A stretch of 26,400 nt of DNA from an uncultured Oscillospiraceae bacterium (GCA_900556255.1 USNZ01000001.1:1-26400); one strand, 5' to 3'; counted from the stretch's first letter, positions 14,933 through 22,814 are shown. Made by a program: numbers and translations. Notes: generated by a model from the letters alone, not told the origin.

Positions 14933-15023
14933 GTAGGGGCGGCATATATGCCGCCCGCTGCAATCACAAAAATGTTGCGATACAACGGGAGAAACTGCAC
15001 GGGTGAGCCATGCTCGCCCCTAC
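14933..15023. mobile_element. MITE-like palindromic element
   Basis: The 91-bp unit is bounded by the inverted repeat GTAGGGGCG (14933-14941) and CGCCCCTAC (15015-15023). Each end also folds back: the left holds a perfect 20-bp palindrome at 14937-14956, the right a GGTGAGC/GCTCGCC hairpin at 15002-15017. Elements with GTAGGGGCG ends and subterminal hairpins are common in intergenic DNA of clostridia, and I recognise the general pattern. It encodes nothing. It may also serve as an RNA hairpin at the end of the holin transcript. Confidence 0.7.
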
Positions 15024-15061
15024 AAGCGAACCGGCAAATTTACGCAGCCGAATATCTGCCC

Positions 15062-15083
15062 GGCGGGGTGGGGGCACCCCGCC
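15062..15083. repeat. GC-rich hairpin, probably part of a related repeat
   Basis: GGCGGGGTG (15062-15070) and CACCCCGCC (15075-15083) form a perfect 9-bp stem with loop GGGG, followed by CTAC. It resembles one half of a second GTAGGG-type element next to the first. No T run follows in either direction. Confidence 0.5.
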
Positions 15084-15132
15084 CTACATCGCACGATATA
15101 AAATTGTGCCCGCACGGCGGGCACACCTGATT

Positions 15133-15167
15133 TATTATCTATTATCTATTATCTATTATTTATTATC
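15133..15167. repeat. 7-bp microsatellite (TATTATC)5
   Basis: Five head-to-tail units of TATTATC (the fourth is TATTATT) lie in an otherwise GC-rich region. A 7-bp unit is prone to copy-number change by slippage. It is placed between convergent 3' ends, so no promoter spacing or reading frame is obviously affected. Confidence 0.85.
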
Positions 15168-15171
15168 TGAC

Positions 15172-15205
15172 AAAAACATCGCCCCGCCTGTTTTGCAGGC
15201 GGGGC
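15172..15205 (-). terminator. Terminator of the pilus operon (possibly bidirectional)
   Basis: GCCCCGCCTG (15181-15190) pairs with CAGGCGGGGC (15196-15205). On the minus strand the stem is followed, after a few bases, by TTTTT (complement of 15172-15176), 10 nt after the pilT stop. On the plus strand only broken T runs follow (TTGTATGTTTT), so termination of the phage operon here is possible but weaker. Confidence 0.8.
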
Positions 15206-15214
15206 TTGTATGTT

Positions 15215-16264
15215 TTACAGGTACTGCTCCAAATCGCGCTTGTCGGTGGCGCAGCGCAGGGCGGCATCGCGGGTGATGCGCCCCTCGGCCGCAAGGCGGG
15301 CCAGATCGGCGTTCAGGCTGTGCATGCCCAAAGCCGCGCCCGACTGCAGCAGCGTCGGGATCTGAAAACACTTGTCCTCACGGATCAGGTTGGACACCGC
15401 GTCGGTGCCCACCAGAATTTCGGTGGCGGCGCAGCGGCCCTGCCCTGTGGCCAGCGGCAAAAGCTGCTGGGTAATAACGCCCCGCAAAACCGAAGCCAGC
15501 TGGCCGCGGATCTGGTTTTGCGCGCCGGCAGGGCAGACGTCGATGATGCGGTCGATGGTCTGGGCCGCGCCGATGGTGTGCAGCGTACTCATGACCAAGT
15601 GGCCGGTTTCGGCGGCGGTGATCGCGGCGGAGATCGTCTCAAAATCGCGCATCTCACCGACCAGAATCACGTCGGGATCCTCGCGCAGGGCACTGCGCAG
15701 TGCGGCCGAAAAGCTCTTGACGTCGGTGCCCACCTCGCGCTGGTGCACCAGCGACTTTTTGCCTTGGTAGACATACTCGATGGGATCCTCGATCGTCAGG
15801 ATATGCTCGGCGCGGCTCTCGTTGATGTGCTCGATCATGGCGGCCAGCGTTGTGGATTTGCCGCTGCCGGTGGGGCCTGTGACCAGAATCAGGCCGCGCG
15901 GTTCGTCCGCCAGCTTTTGCAGCACGGGCGGCAGACCCAGCTGCGCCAGCGTGGGAATTCGGTCATTGAGCAGGCGCAGGGTGGCAGCCGGGCGGTTCTG
16001 CTGCATAAAAACGTTGGCGCGGCAGCGGGTGCCGTCGGGCGCGGTAATAGCAAAATCGGCGTCCAGACGTTCATCCTGCAGGGCCTCGCGGTGGCTTTCG
16101 TCCATCATGTTCAAAATCAGCGTGCGGGTGTCCTCGTCGTTGGGTTGGATGGGGGCGGGCTGCAAAACGCCGTGGATGCGGAACTGCATCGGCAGCCCTT
16201 GGGAAATATGGATATCGCTGGCACCCATTTGGCGGGCCAGCGCCGTCAATTCATGGATCTGCAT
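15215..16264 (-). CDS. pilT: Type IV pilus retraction ATPase PilT
   Basis: The 349-residue hexameric ATPase powers pilus retraction. It has Walker A GPTGSGKST (130-138), Walker B DVILVGEMRD (198-207), the His box STLHT (226-230) and a PilT-specific motif SNLIREDKCFQI (291-302) close to the family's AIRNLIRE signature. That motif separates it from PilB-type extension motors. ATG 16264 is preferred over TTG 16273 because GAGGA would directly touch the TTG with no spacing. It follows pilB after 5 nt and is the last gene of the operon. A retraction motor implies dynamic pili, for twitching, attachment or DNA uptake. Confidence 0.94.
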   Translation of the reverse strand: MQIHELTALARQMGASDIHISQGLPMQFRIHGVLQPAPIQPNDEDTRTLILNMMDESHREALQDERLDADFAITAPDGTRCRANVFMQQNRPAATLRLLNDRIPTLAQLGLPPVLQKLADEPRGLILVTGPTGSGKSTTLAAMIEHINESRAEHILTIEDPIEYVYQGKKSLVHQREVGTDVKSFSAALRSALREDPDVILVGEMRDFETISAAITAAETGHLVMSTLHTIGAAQTIDRIIDVCPAGAQNQIRGQLASVLRGVITQQLLPLATGQGRCAATEILVGTDAVSNLIREDKCFQIPTLLQSGAALGMHSLNADLARLAAEGRITRDAALRCATDKRDLEQYL

Positions 16265-16269
16265 AGGCG

Positions 16270-17958
16270 TCAATCCTCGTAATAAGTGATTTTCAGCAGC
16301 TCTTCGGGGGTGGTTTCGCCTTGGCGCACCAGCTCCATGGCACTCTCGCGCAGGCTGCGCATACCCTGGGTGCGGCGGGCGGTGGCGGTCAGCTCCTCCT
16401 GCGTGGCCCCGGCGGCGATCAGGCGGCGCATCTCCTTGTTGATGACGACCAGCTCATGGATGGCAATGCGGCCCTTGTAGCCGGTGCCGTTGCAGTTGGG
16501 GCAGCCAGTGCCGCGGCGCACGGTGGTGATGTCGGCGTCCAGCAGGTCGCGCTCCATCTCGGTGACGGGCACGGTCTTGGCGCACTGCGGGCAGACACGG
16601 CGCATCAGGCGCTGCGCCACAAGCCCGGCCACCGAGTTGGCGATCATATAGCGTTCCACGCCCATGTCCTCCAGGCGGACTACGCTGGAAAGTGCGTCGT
16701 TGGTGTGCAGGGTCGAGAAAACCATGTGGCCGGTGATGGCGGCGCGCACCGAGATGGACGCCGTCTCGGCGTCGCGGGTCTCGCCCACCATGAGGATGTC
16801 GGGGTCCTGGCGCAGCAGTGCGCGCAGACCCGCCTCAAAGGTAAGGCCCGCCGTCGGGTTGACCTGGGTCTGGTTGATGCGGGGCAGGTTGCGTTCGACG
16901 GGGTCCTCCACGGTGGAAATATTCACCTGGCGGTCGGCCATCGTCTGCAGCACCATGTACAGCGTTGTGGTCTTGCCGCTGCCGGTGGGGCCGGTCAGGT
17001 AGATGATGCCGTTGGGGCGGTCCAACAGGGGCAGAAAGCGGCGGTAGGTCTCGTCATCCATGCCGAAATGATCGGCATGCTCAATGCGGGTGCTGCCGGA
17101 CAGGATACGCAGCACGGCCTTTTCGCCAAAAACGGTGGGCAAAATCGACACACGGACGTTGATATCCACGCCGGTATCCAACCGTGCACGGAAATGCCCG
17201 TCCTGCGGGATGCGGTGCTCGGCAATGTCGAGGTTGGACATGATCTTGATGCGGGCGATCAGCGGCTGGTGCAGCGCGGGCTGCAGGGTAACGTAGTCGA
17301 TGATGACGCCGTCGATGCGCATGCGCACCTTGGATTCTTTTTCAAACGGCTCAATATGGATATCCGACGCGCCGGTGGTCACGGCGCGCTGCACAAGGCT
17401 GTTCAGCAGGCGGATGATGGGCGCCTCGGTGTCGCCGCCGGTGGCGCTGATGTCGATGGCCAGATCCTCGGTGCGGGCGGCGGCCATGTCGCTGGAGTTG
17501 GCGTGGCTGGCGGCCTTGCGGGCGCTGACCTCGGCGTAATAATAACGGATGGCGCGGCGCAGCGGCTCCAGCTCGGCCAGCACGATCTCCGGCTCCATGC
17601 CGGTCAGCTGGCGGATATCCTCAATAGCGTAGTAGTTCAGCGGGTCGTTGGCCGCCACGGTCAGTGTGCGGCCGCTTTGCGCAATGGGCAGCATATCGTA
17701 CTTTTGCGCAACCTCACGGGGGATCTTTTCCACAGCGGAAATATCCACCGTCAGCTGCGAAAAGTCGGCAATCTGCAGGTTCAGGCGGCGGCCCAGTGCT
17801 TCCAGCACCTGCCGTTCGTTGACAAAGCCCAGCTTTTGCAGGGCCTGGCCCAGACGCAGATCGCGGTGCTCTTTCTGGTAGGCAAGCGCGGCGTTGACCT
17901 GCTCGGCGTTGATGTAGCCAAGCTCCTGCAGGATATCACCTAAACGTAAAGGTTTCAC
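16270..17958 (-). CDS. pilB: Type IV pilus extension ATPase PilB (MshEN + GspE domains)
   Basis: The 562-residue assembly ATPase drives pilin polymerisation. The N-terminus (1-60) is a MshEN-type domain with LRLGDILQELGYINAEQVNA, then LRLGQALQKLGFVNERQV; such RLG...L...Q patterns can bind cyclic di-GMP. The ATPase core has SDIHIEP (198-204), Walker A GPTGSGKTT (323-331), Walker B DILMVGETRD (387-396) and the His box STLHT (415-419). A four-cysteine zinc site (C456, C459, C486, C489) is intact. The GTG start at 17958 overlaps the pilO-like stop (GTGA) and has AAGGGGGG upstream. Confidence 0.95.
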   Translation of the reverse strand: MKPLRLGDILQELGYINAEQVNAALAYQKEHRDLRLGQALQKLGFVNERQVLEALGRRLNLQIADFSQLTVDISAVEKIPREVAQKYDMLPIAQSGRTLTVAANDPLNYYAIEDIRQLTGMEPEIVLAELEPLRRAIRYYYAEVSARKAASHANSSDMAAARTEDLAIDISATGGDTEAPIIRLLNSLVQRAVTTGASDIHIEPFEKESKVRMRIDGVIIDYVTLQPALHQPLIARIKIMSNLDIAEHRIPQDGHFRARLDTGVDINVRVSILPTVFGEKAVLRILSGSTRIEHADHFGMDDETYRRFLPLLDRPNGIIYLTGPTGSGKTTTLYMVLQTMADRQVNISTVEDPVERNLPRINQTQVNPTAGLTFEAGLRALLRQDPDILMVGETRDAETASISVRAAITGHMVFSTLHTNDALSSVVRLEDMGVERYMIANSVAGLVAQRLMRRVCPQCAKTVPVTEMERDLLDADITTVRRGTGCPNCNGTGYKGRIAIHELVVINKEMRRLIAAGATQEELTATARRTQGMRSLRESAMELVRQGETTPEELLKITYYED

Positions 17959-18668
17959 GGCTGTATACCCCCCTTGTCACACAAAAAGATGCTCAGCGAA
18001 ACACTGAAGGAGGAGCTTTCCACGGCCTCGCCGTCCGCGTTGGCGTAGGGGCGGTCGGAGATGGAAAAGCTGTCGATGTGGATGGTCGGATAGTCGGCGG
18101 CCAGATCGTCCAGCAGGGAGAGAAAATCCGCGCTTTCGCCGCTGCAGGTCAGCTGCACCGACACGGTGCGGAAGTACCCGGCGGCGGCCTCGGTGACGGC
18201 GGAGGTGTCGGCGGCAAAGCCGGACAGCAGCAGGTTGTCACCGGGCTGCACGGTGTCGACGGGGTTGAATACGGCACTGTGCCCGGCCAGGCTGCCGGCT
18301 GTGTAGCCGGGCAGGGCCTGCACGGCGGGGGTGCCGATGGTAAGGGTCAAAGGTTCCAGATCGTGCGAAAGCTCCAGCCCCGTGACCAGCGTGTCCAGCT
18401 CGCCGGAGGAAAGCAGGGGATAGTACGCGGTGCTGGCCTGGTGCAGGCCGGACAGGGCAGCCTCCTTGTTGGCGGCGTAGCCGGGGGCCAGCAGCAGGGT
18501 CTGCTGCATTTCGGCGCGGGCGTCTTCGGCCTCGGCCAGATCCGCCCTGGCGCTTTTCAGCGCGGACATGCCCGGCACAAAGAGAAAACGCAGATACAAT
18601 ATGGCAAAGGCAAAGACAAAAACAACGTACAGCAGTTTTTTATCCTTGGCGCTTACGGTAAATTCCAT
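17955..18668 (-). CDS. pilO: PilO-like inner-membrane alignment protein
   Basis: This 237-residue bitopic protein has a short cytoplasmic N-terminus, one membrane segment (about 13-33, LYVVFVFAFAILYLRFLFVP), a coiled coil (about 35-60) and an extracytoplasmic domain. That is the topology of PilO, which pairs with PilN to connect the motor to the outer parts of the pilus machine. Sequence conservation in PilO is weak; the call rests on topology and on its place after pilM and pilN. ATG 18668 is chosen because AAGGGGGG is upstream; the longer open frame runs into pilN and has no site. Confidence 0.75.
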   Translation of the reverse strand: MEFTVSAKDKKLLYVVFVFAFAILYLRFLFVPGMSALKSARADLAEAEDARAEMQQTLLLAPGYAANKEAALSGLHQASTAYYPLLSSGELDTLVTGLELSHDLEPLTLTIGTPAVQALPGYTAGSLAGHSAVFNPVDTVQPGDNLLLSGFAADTSAVTEAAAGYFRTVSVQLTCSGESADFLSLLDDLAADYPTIHIDSFSISDRPYANADGEAVESSSFSVSLSIFLCDKGGIQP

Positions 18669-18681
18669 ATGCGGCCCCCCC

Positions 18682-19248
18682 TTAGTCGGGCGCTGCCAGC
18701 ACGCAGCGCAGGTTGATGGTGTACAGGCCGTTCTGGTAGGAATAGCCCGTGTAGGTAACGGTGGAAAACACGCCGCAGTTTTGCAGCGAGCGTATGTAGG
18801 TGGGGATGTCGATGACCTCGCTGGATTTGGCGTCAAACAGCAGGGTGCCGTCGGAAGCATTGTAGGCGTTGAAATTGATGGTGATGCTGCTGTTGCCGGC
18901 GTTTTCGATGCGGGTCAGCAGGGCGTTGGTCACGTCGGGGTAACCGGCCAGCACGTCGTCCAGATCCTGCGTGTAGGCGGTCAGGCCGTTGTAGATGTCG
19001 GCCAGGCCGGCGTCGGTCAGGGCGGCCGTGTAGGCGGTGCCGTTTTCCGTGCACCAGTCGGTAATGTCGTCATAGCGGCTGCGCAGCAGGGAGGTGCGCA
19101 CGGCGATGACCCCCCACGCCGTCATGCTTACCACCACCAATGCCACGGCGGGCATCAGCGTAAGCAGCGTCTTTTTCTGCCCGGCGGTGCGCTGCGCCTT
19201 GGCAGTCTGCTGCCAGCGCCGGTAAAAGTTGATCTGTTTGCGTTTCAT
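18682..19248 (-). CDS. pilN: PilN-like inner-membrane protein
   Basis: The 188-residue protein begins MKRKQINFYRRWQQTAKAQR. This keeps the IN-F motif region that in PilN binds PilM ('INLLP'-like, here INFYR at 6-10). A single membrane segment (about 30-50) and an extracytoplasmic alpha/beta domain follow. ATG 19248 has AAAGGGA 8 nt upstream. It lies between the pilM-like and pilO-like genes in the usual order. The three would form the cytoplasmic and periplasm-facing platform of the pilus. Confidence 0.78.
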   Translation of the reverse strand: MKRKQINFYRRWQQTAKAQRTAGQKKTLLTLMPAVALVVVSMTAWGVIAVRTSLLRSRYDDITDWCTENGTAYTAALTDAGLADIYNGLTAYTQDLDDVLAGYPDVTNALLTRIENAGNSSITINFNAYNASDGTLLFDAKSSEVIDIPTYIRSLQNCGVFSTVTYTGYSYQNGLYTINLRCVLAAPD

Positions 19249-19260
19249 CGTATCATCCCT

Positions 19261-20154
19261 TTAACGTGCGATCAGATTTCCCGCGGCAAACATGGTGTCG
19301 GCCAGGTGCACCCCCTCGGGCAGGTGCAGGTTGGGTGAATCGGGGAAAACCTCGGCCGCAAGGCCCAGGCTCAGGCAGCCGGGGCGGCAGACGTCCAGAT
19401 CGTCCTGTGTGCAGCCGCCGAAGTAGGCGGTGGCGATCGGCTCTGCGCCCTTGTTGGCAATGTGGAACTGTACCAGACCGGACAGCTTTTGGGTGATCTC
19501 ATTGCCGGATTCCGCCGTGCCGCGCGCATAGAACAGGCGGCTGCGGGAGGCGTAGGTAAACACGCCCTGCTCGTACAGGGTGGCCAGCAGGGTGTCGCCG
19601 TCAAAATGCAGCACCACAAAGGTGGCCCCGGCCAGCGCGGGGGTGGCGGCGGTCAGCTTCAGCTGGCCGGAAAGGGTGTAGTCCAGGCTGCTCAGGGTAA
19701 GGCCGGCGTCCTTGGCCAGGGCGGCGTAGCTTTCCACCAGGGCACTCTCGACCCGGCAGGCCAGCATCGTGTCGGTCTTGGTTTTGGCATCGCGGTGCAG
19801 CAGCAGATAGTCGTCCAGCGGGGCATCGGCCTCGACACCGGCGGTGGAAAGCTCCCGCGCCAAAACGGCGTAGAGCTTTTTCTCGCTCATGGTGGGCAGG
19901 GTCAGCAGCTTGTGCTGAAACTGGCTGCCGCCGACGCACAGCGCCACACGCTGGGCGGGCAGTTCGTTTTTGGCAAAAAAGGCCCGCAGGGCGGCGGCCA
20001 GGTCGTTTTCGTTGGTGATAACGCCGTTGATAAGGCACCCCTCGGGCAGTTCATCGCGGCAGACCGCCGTGATCTTGGCCCCGTTGGCAGTGGGGCTGCC
20101 CACGGCCGCATACACTGTGCGGTTGCATAGGTACAAAGAAGTCAGTGTCGGCAT
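19261..20154 (-). CDS. pilM: PilM-like protein (divergent actin-fold platform protein)
   Basis: The 297-residue protein occupies the pilM slot before pilN. It has alternating strand/helix blocks of an actin-like fold: ...SLYLCNRTVYAAVGS at the N-terminus, LPAQRVALCVGGSQFQHKLL, then FVVLHFDGDTLLATLYEQGV with YASRSRLFYARGTAESGNEI near 175-220. It is shorter than typical PilM (about 350), and the usual first phosphate loop (GIDIG-type, D-x-G near the N-terminus) is not visible, so nucleotide binding may be lost. ATG 20154 is chosen over TTG 20181 because of GGAGGG just before it. The assignment depends strongly on operon order. Confidence 0.72.
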   Translation of the reverse strand: MPTLTSLYLCNRTVYAAVGSPTANGAKITAVCRDELPEGCLINGVITNENDLAAALRAFFAKNELPAQRVALCVGGSQFQHKLLTLPTMSEKKLYAVLARELSTAGVEADAPLDDYLLLHRDAKTKTDTMLACRVESALVESYAALAKDAGLTLSSLDYTLSGQLKLTAATPALAGATFVVLHFDGDTLLATLYEQGVFTYASRSRLFYARGTAESGNEITQKLSGLVQFHIANKGAEPIATAYFGGCTQDDLDVCRPGCLSLGLAAEVFPDSPNLHLPEGVHLADTMFAAGNLIAR

Positions 20155-20177
20155 AATACCCTCCGAAATCAGTTCAA

Positions 20178-21392
20178 TCAAATCGCGTTGGCGGACCCGC
20201 CGATGGTGCCGTAGGACAGGTAGATGGGCATGATAACGGCCACCACCACACAGCCCACGATGACCGCCATGATAACGATCATCAGCGGCTCCAGCAGCGT
20301 GACAAGGCGCTTGGTGGCGCTTTCGGCCTCATAGTCCAGCGTCTCGCTGATGGTAGCCAGCAGGCTGTCCAGCTTGCCGGTCTCCTCGCCCACGGCGATG
20401 GAGGCGGACATCTTTTTTTCAAAGCCGTCCACGGCGCCCAGCGTTTCCGAAAGACTGTGGCCGGCGCGGACATTGCGCAGAACGGTGTCAAACTGGCTTG
20501 CGATCCAGGTGTTGTCCACGGCGTCGCGGGCTGCGATCAGCGTGGCGATGATGGGCACACCGCCGGAATACAGGTTGGACAGTGTGCGCGCAAAGCGGGC
20601 GGTGCAGATCTTGCGGTTCAGCTTGCCCACAATGGGTGCATGCAGGCTCAGCCAATCCCACTGCAGGCGCACGGCGGGCAGCGTCATCAGTACGCGAAGC
20701 CCCATCACCAGCACAAAAATGCACAGTGCCATGCTCAGCCAGTGGGCGGCGACAAGGTCGCTGACGGAAAACAGCAGTTCGGTCAAAAACGGCAGCGACT
20801 CCATCTGGTCGAACATATCTTTGAACTGCGGTATCACAAAGGTCATCAGCACCACCAGCACGCCCGCGGTCAGCACGGCCAGGATCAGCGGGTACATCAT
20901 GCTGTTGCCCACCTGCTGGTTCATGCGGTGCTCGCGGTCGTAGTAGCTGCCCATGCGCAAGAAGCTCTCGTCAATGCTGCCGGTCGTCTCGGCACTGCGG
21001 GTCATGGCCAGCAGCAGCTCGGGAAAGGCGGGGGCGCAGTGGCTCATCGCGTCGGACAGCGGCACACCGCGCTTGAGGTCGCTCAGCACGGCCTCGTACA
21101 GGGCCTTGGTGCGGATATCCAGGCCGCGTTCGTCCGCCATGATGCGGAACGCCCGCACCAGCGGCACACCGGCGGCCAGCAGGGTGCCCAGATTGCGGCA
21201 AAAATCCGCCAGCCGGGCGGTTTTCATCGCGCGGAAGGCAACCGCCCCGTCGGTGTCCTCCCTGGCGGCGGTCATATATTCGTCCTTGGTATCACGCAGC
21301 TGAATATACAGGGCCTCCATCGTGGGGGCCTCGGCTGTGCCGCGCACGGTACGCCCGGCGGCGTTGGTGGCGGTATAGCGGTAACGTGGCAT
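20178..21392 (-). CDS. pilC: Type IV pilus platform protein PilC (GspF family)
   Basis: The 404-residue polytopic protein has two GspF domains (about 62-185 and 265-390), each with a helical cytoplasmic part. The duplicated features are FCRNLGTLLAAGVPLVRAF (64-82) and FARTLSNLYSGGVPIIATL (267-285). Membrane segments lie at about 167-189, 218-238 and 366-390. PilC sits in the membrane and is turned by PilB/PilT to add or remove pilin subunits. The gene lies 23 nt upstream of pilM and next to pilD, a normal T4P order in Firmicutes. Confidence 0.94.
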   Translation of the reverse strand: MPRYRYTATNAAGRTVRGTAEAPTMEALYIQLRDTKDEYMTAAREDTDGAVAFRAMKTARLADFCRNLGTLLAAGVPLVRAFRIMADERGLDIRTKALYEAVLSDLKRGVPLSDAMSHCAPAFPELLLAMTRSAETTGSIDESFLRMGSYYDREHRMNQQVGNSMMYPLILAVLTAGVLVVLMTFVIPQFKDMFDQMESLPFLTELLFSVSDLVAAHWLSMALCIFVLVMGLRVLMTLPAVRLQWDWLSLHAPIVGKLNRKICTARFARTLSNLYSGGVPIIATLIAARDAVDNTWIASQFDTVLRNVRAGHSLSETLGAVDGFEKKMSASIAVGEETGKLDSLLATISETLDYEAESATKRLVTLLEPLMIVIMAVIVGCVVVAVIMPIYLSYGTIGGSANAI

Positions 21393-21415
21393 CGAAACAC
21401 CTCTTTACAGGTCAG

Positions 21416-22210
21416 TCAAAAAAATCGGAAATACCACTGCAAAATGGGGTCGCCCACCAGCAGCGCTATGACAATGCCCGTGCACAAAAACGGGCCGAAA
21501 GCAAAGTGGTCCTTGCGGTCCGCCAGCTTTTTGGCCAGCAGATACGCGCCGTATCCGCCGCCGCCCAGCACCGCCAAAAAGGCGGCCAGTAGCGTGTGGC
21601 GCCAGCCCAGCAGCAGCCCGGCAGCGGCCATCAGCTTGATATCCCCGCCGCCGAAGGCACCGGGTATCAAAAGGCAGAGCAGCAGCATCGGCACACTGAC
21701 GCAGACTGCGCCCGTAAGCGCCGATGCCCACATGGCGGGGCGCAGCAGCAGCCCCGCCAGCCCGCACAGGGCCAGCAAAAGGTTTAAGGAGTCGGGCAAA
21801 AGCTGCGTTTTGGCGTCGATCAGCGCCAGCGCAAACAGCAGCCCGCAGGCAAGCAGCGCCGTCAAGGCAAGCCAGCTCATGCCGAAAAGCCCCTCGCGCA
21901 GGGTAAGCCCCGCGCCGAAACGCAGCGTGCAGCCCACGGCCAGCGCACCGCCCAAAAGTTCGGCCAGCAGGTAGCGCACGGCAATTTTGGCCCCGCATCG
22001 GCGGCAGCGCCCGCGCAAAACCAGCCAGCTGAACACCGGCACAAGGTCCCGCGCCTGCAGCTCCGCGCCGCAGGCAGGGCAAAAGCTGCGCCCCGTCAGC
22101 GGGTTTTTGCCCTGCGGTAGCCGCCACGCCACGACGTTCATAAAGCTGAACAGGGCCGCGCCCAGCATAAAGCGTATGCCCCACAAAAGGGCCTCAAGAA
22201 ACAGCAGCAT
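21416..22210 (-). CDS. pilD: Prepilin peptidase / N-methyltransferase PilD
   Basis: The 264-residue membrane enzyme cleaves class III leader peptides after glycine and methylates the new N-terminus. It keeps both CxxC pairs of the methylase domain (C44/C47, C69/C72) and both catalytic aspartates (D132 in IDAKTQLLPD, D190 in GGGDIK). Multiple membrane segments surround them. ATG 22210 follows GGGAGGA with suitable spacing; a longer frame up to 22315 overlaps the upstream gene and starts with non-family residues. Its obvious substrate in this window is the giant prepilin-like protein encoded divergently. Confidence 0.94.
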   Translation of the reverse strand: MLLFLEALLWGIRFMLGAALFSFMNVVAWRLPQGKNPLTGRSFCPACGAELQARDLVPVFSWLVLRGRCRRCGAKIAVRYLLAELLGGALAVGCTLRFGAGLTLREGLFGMSWLALTALLACGLLFALALIDAKTQLLPDSLNLLLALCGLAGLLLRPAMWASALTGAVCVSVPMLLLCLLIPGAFGGGDIKLMAAAGLLLGWRHTLLAAFLAVLGGGGYGAYLLAKKLADRKDHFAFGPFLCTGIVIALLVGDPILQWYFRFF

Positions 22211-22679
22211 GGGTATCCTCCCGCAGGGGGTAATACAGCCGCTGTGCGGCACGGTAAACGGCAAAGCCGTCCTCGGCGTCATAGACGGCCAGCAGGTCGC
22301 CCTTTTGGTAGACAAGGCAGCCGATATCGTAGCCGTTCGCGTCGGTGCGGATCAGCCGGACCGTGCCCTGCAGGCCGCCCAATTCGCAGATTTCCTCCTG
22401 CAGGCCGTCGCAAAGGCCGTCATCGGCGGTGAAATCGGCAAAGGGCAGCCCCGCCGCATAGCACCGGGCCGACACGACGCGCGCCGCCAGGCGGGCGGAT
22501 TTTACCTGGGCCAGAGCCTCACGGCTTTGGGACTGCAGATGCAGCTCTTTGGCACCGCTGACAAGGCAGCCCAAAAGCAGCAGGGTCAACAGGACGGCGA
22601 CCAGCCAATCCGACAGGGGAATGTGGGTGGCTTTGCGCCGGGTCCCGCGCACGGCGGCACCGAGATGTTCGCGCAGCAT
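22194..22679 (-). CDS. Single-pass membrane protein, first gene of pilus operon (unknown)
   Basis: The 161-residue protein has a basic N-terminus (1-20), one strong membrane segment (about 25-43, WLVAVLLTLLLLGCLVSGA), an amphipathic helix (about 45-75) and a cysteine-containing beta domain. The helix-plus-beta outline recalls a pilin, but there is no G-F-T-L-x-E cleavage site, so PilD should not process it. It overlaps pilD by 17 nt and is first in the operon, directly after its promoter. I do not recognise the family. A pilus accessory or assembly role is inferred only from linkage. Confidence 0.7.
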   Translation of the reverse strand: MLREHLGAAVRGTRRKATHIPLSDWLVAVLLTLLLLGCLVSGAKELHLQSQSREALAQVKSARLAARVVSARCYAAGLPFADFTADDGLCDGLQEEICELGGLQGTVRLIRTDANGYDIGCLVYQKGDLLAVYDAEDGFAVYRAAQRLYYPLREDTHAAVS

Positions 22680-22722
22680 GGCTCAAAATTCCCCCTTGTT
22701 TTCACAAAATTACACAATATAG

Positions 22723-22751
22723 AGTATACCGACACCCGCGGCGTTTTTCAA
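22723..22751 (-). promoter_or_regulatory. Promoter of the type IV pilus operon
   Basis: Reading the minus strand, TTGAAA (22751-22746), a 17-bp spacer and TATACT (22728-22723) form a near-consensus sigma-A promoter. The expected start near 22716 gives a leader of about 37 nt before the 161-residue protein. All eight genes down to pilT overlap or are closely spaced, so they probably form one transcript. Confidence 0.8.
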
Positions 22752-22793
22752 GGGATGGTGGTAAAAAAATAACAGAAAACGGCAAATTCCGCA

Positions 22794-22814
22794 AAAGTTC
22801 ACAGAAAGTTCACA
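22794..22814. repeat. 11-bp direct repeat AAAGTTCACA between divergent promoters
   Basis: AAAGTTCACA occurs at 22794-22803 and again at 22805-22814, exactly 11 bp apart. The second copy ends 18 bp before the -35 of the prepilin promoter. A further TTCACA lies at 22701-22706 downstream of the pilus-operon -10. This is a likely site for a regulator acting on one or both divergent promoters. Confidence 0.6.

Larger units (their letters stand above)
14892..15214. other. Gene-free stretch between phage block and pilus operon
   Basis: These 323 bases hold no credible gene. They contain a MITE-like palindromic element (14933-15023), a second GC-rich hairpin (15062-15083), a 7-bp microsatellite (15133-15167) and a terminator (15172-15205), each listed separately. 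I find no tRNA, no integrase remnant, and no direct repeat shared with the left edge (245-309) that would suggest att sites. The two operons converge here. Confidence 0.75.

Noticed and set aside
245..15180. att sites or integrase remnants bordering the phage-derived block
   Set aside because: I looked for a shared direct repeat between the left (245-309) and right (14892-15180) borders and for tRNA ends or recombinase fragments, and saw none of convincing length.
15206..17943. Two long plus-strand frames (358 and 540 codons) opposite pilT and pilB
   Set aside because: They are antisense to genes with complete catalytic motifs. Their products are low-complexity and have no ribosome sites; high G+C in third positions produces such frames.
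20457..21974. A 505-codon plus-strand frame across pilC and pilD
   Set aside because: It is antisense to two well-supported genes, and its translation changes character where the genes on the other strand meet.
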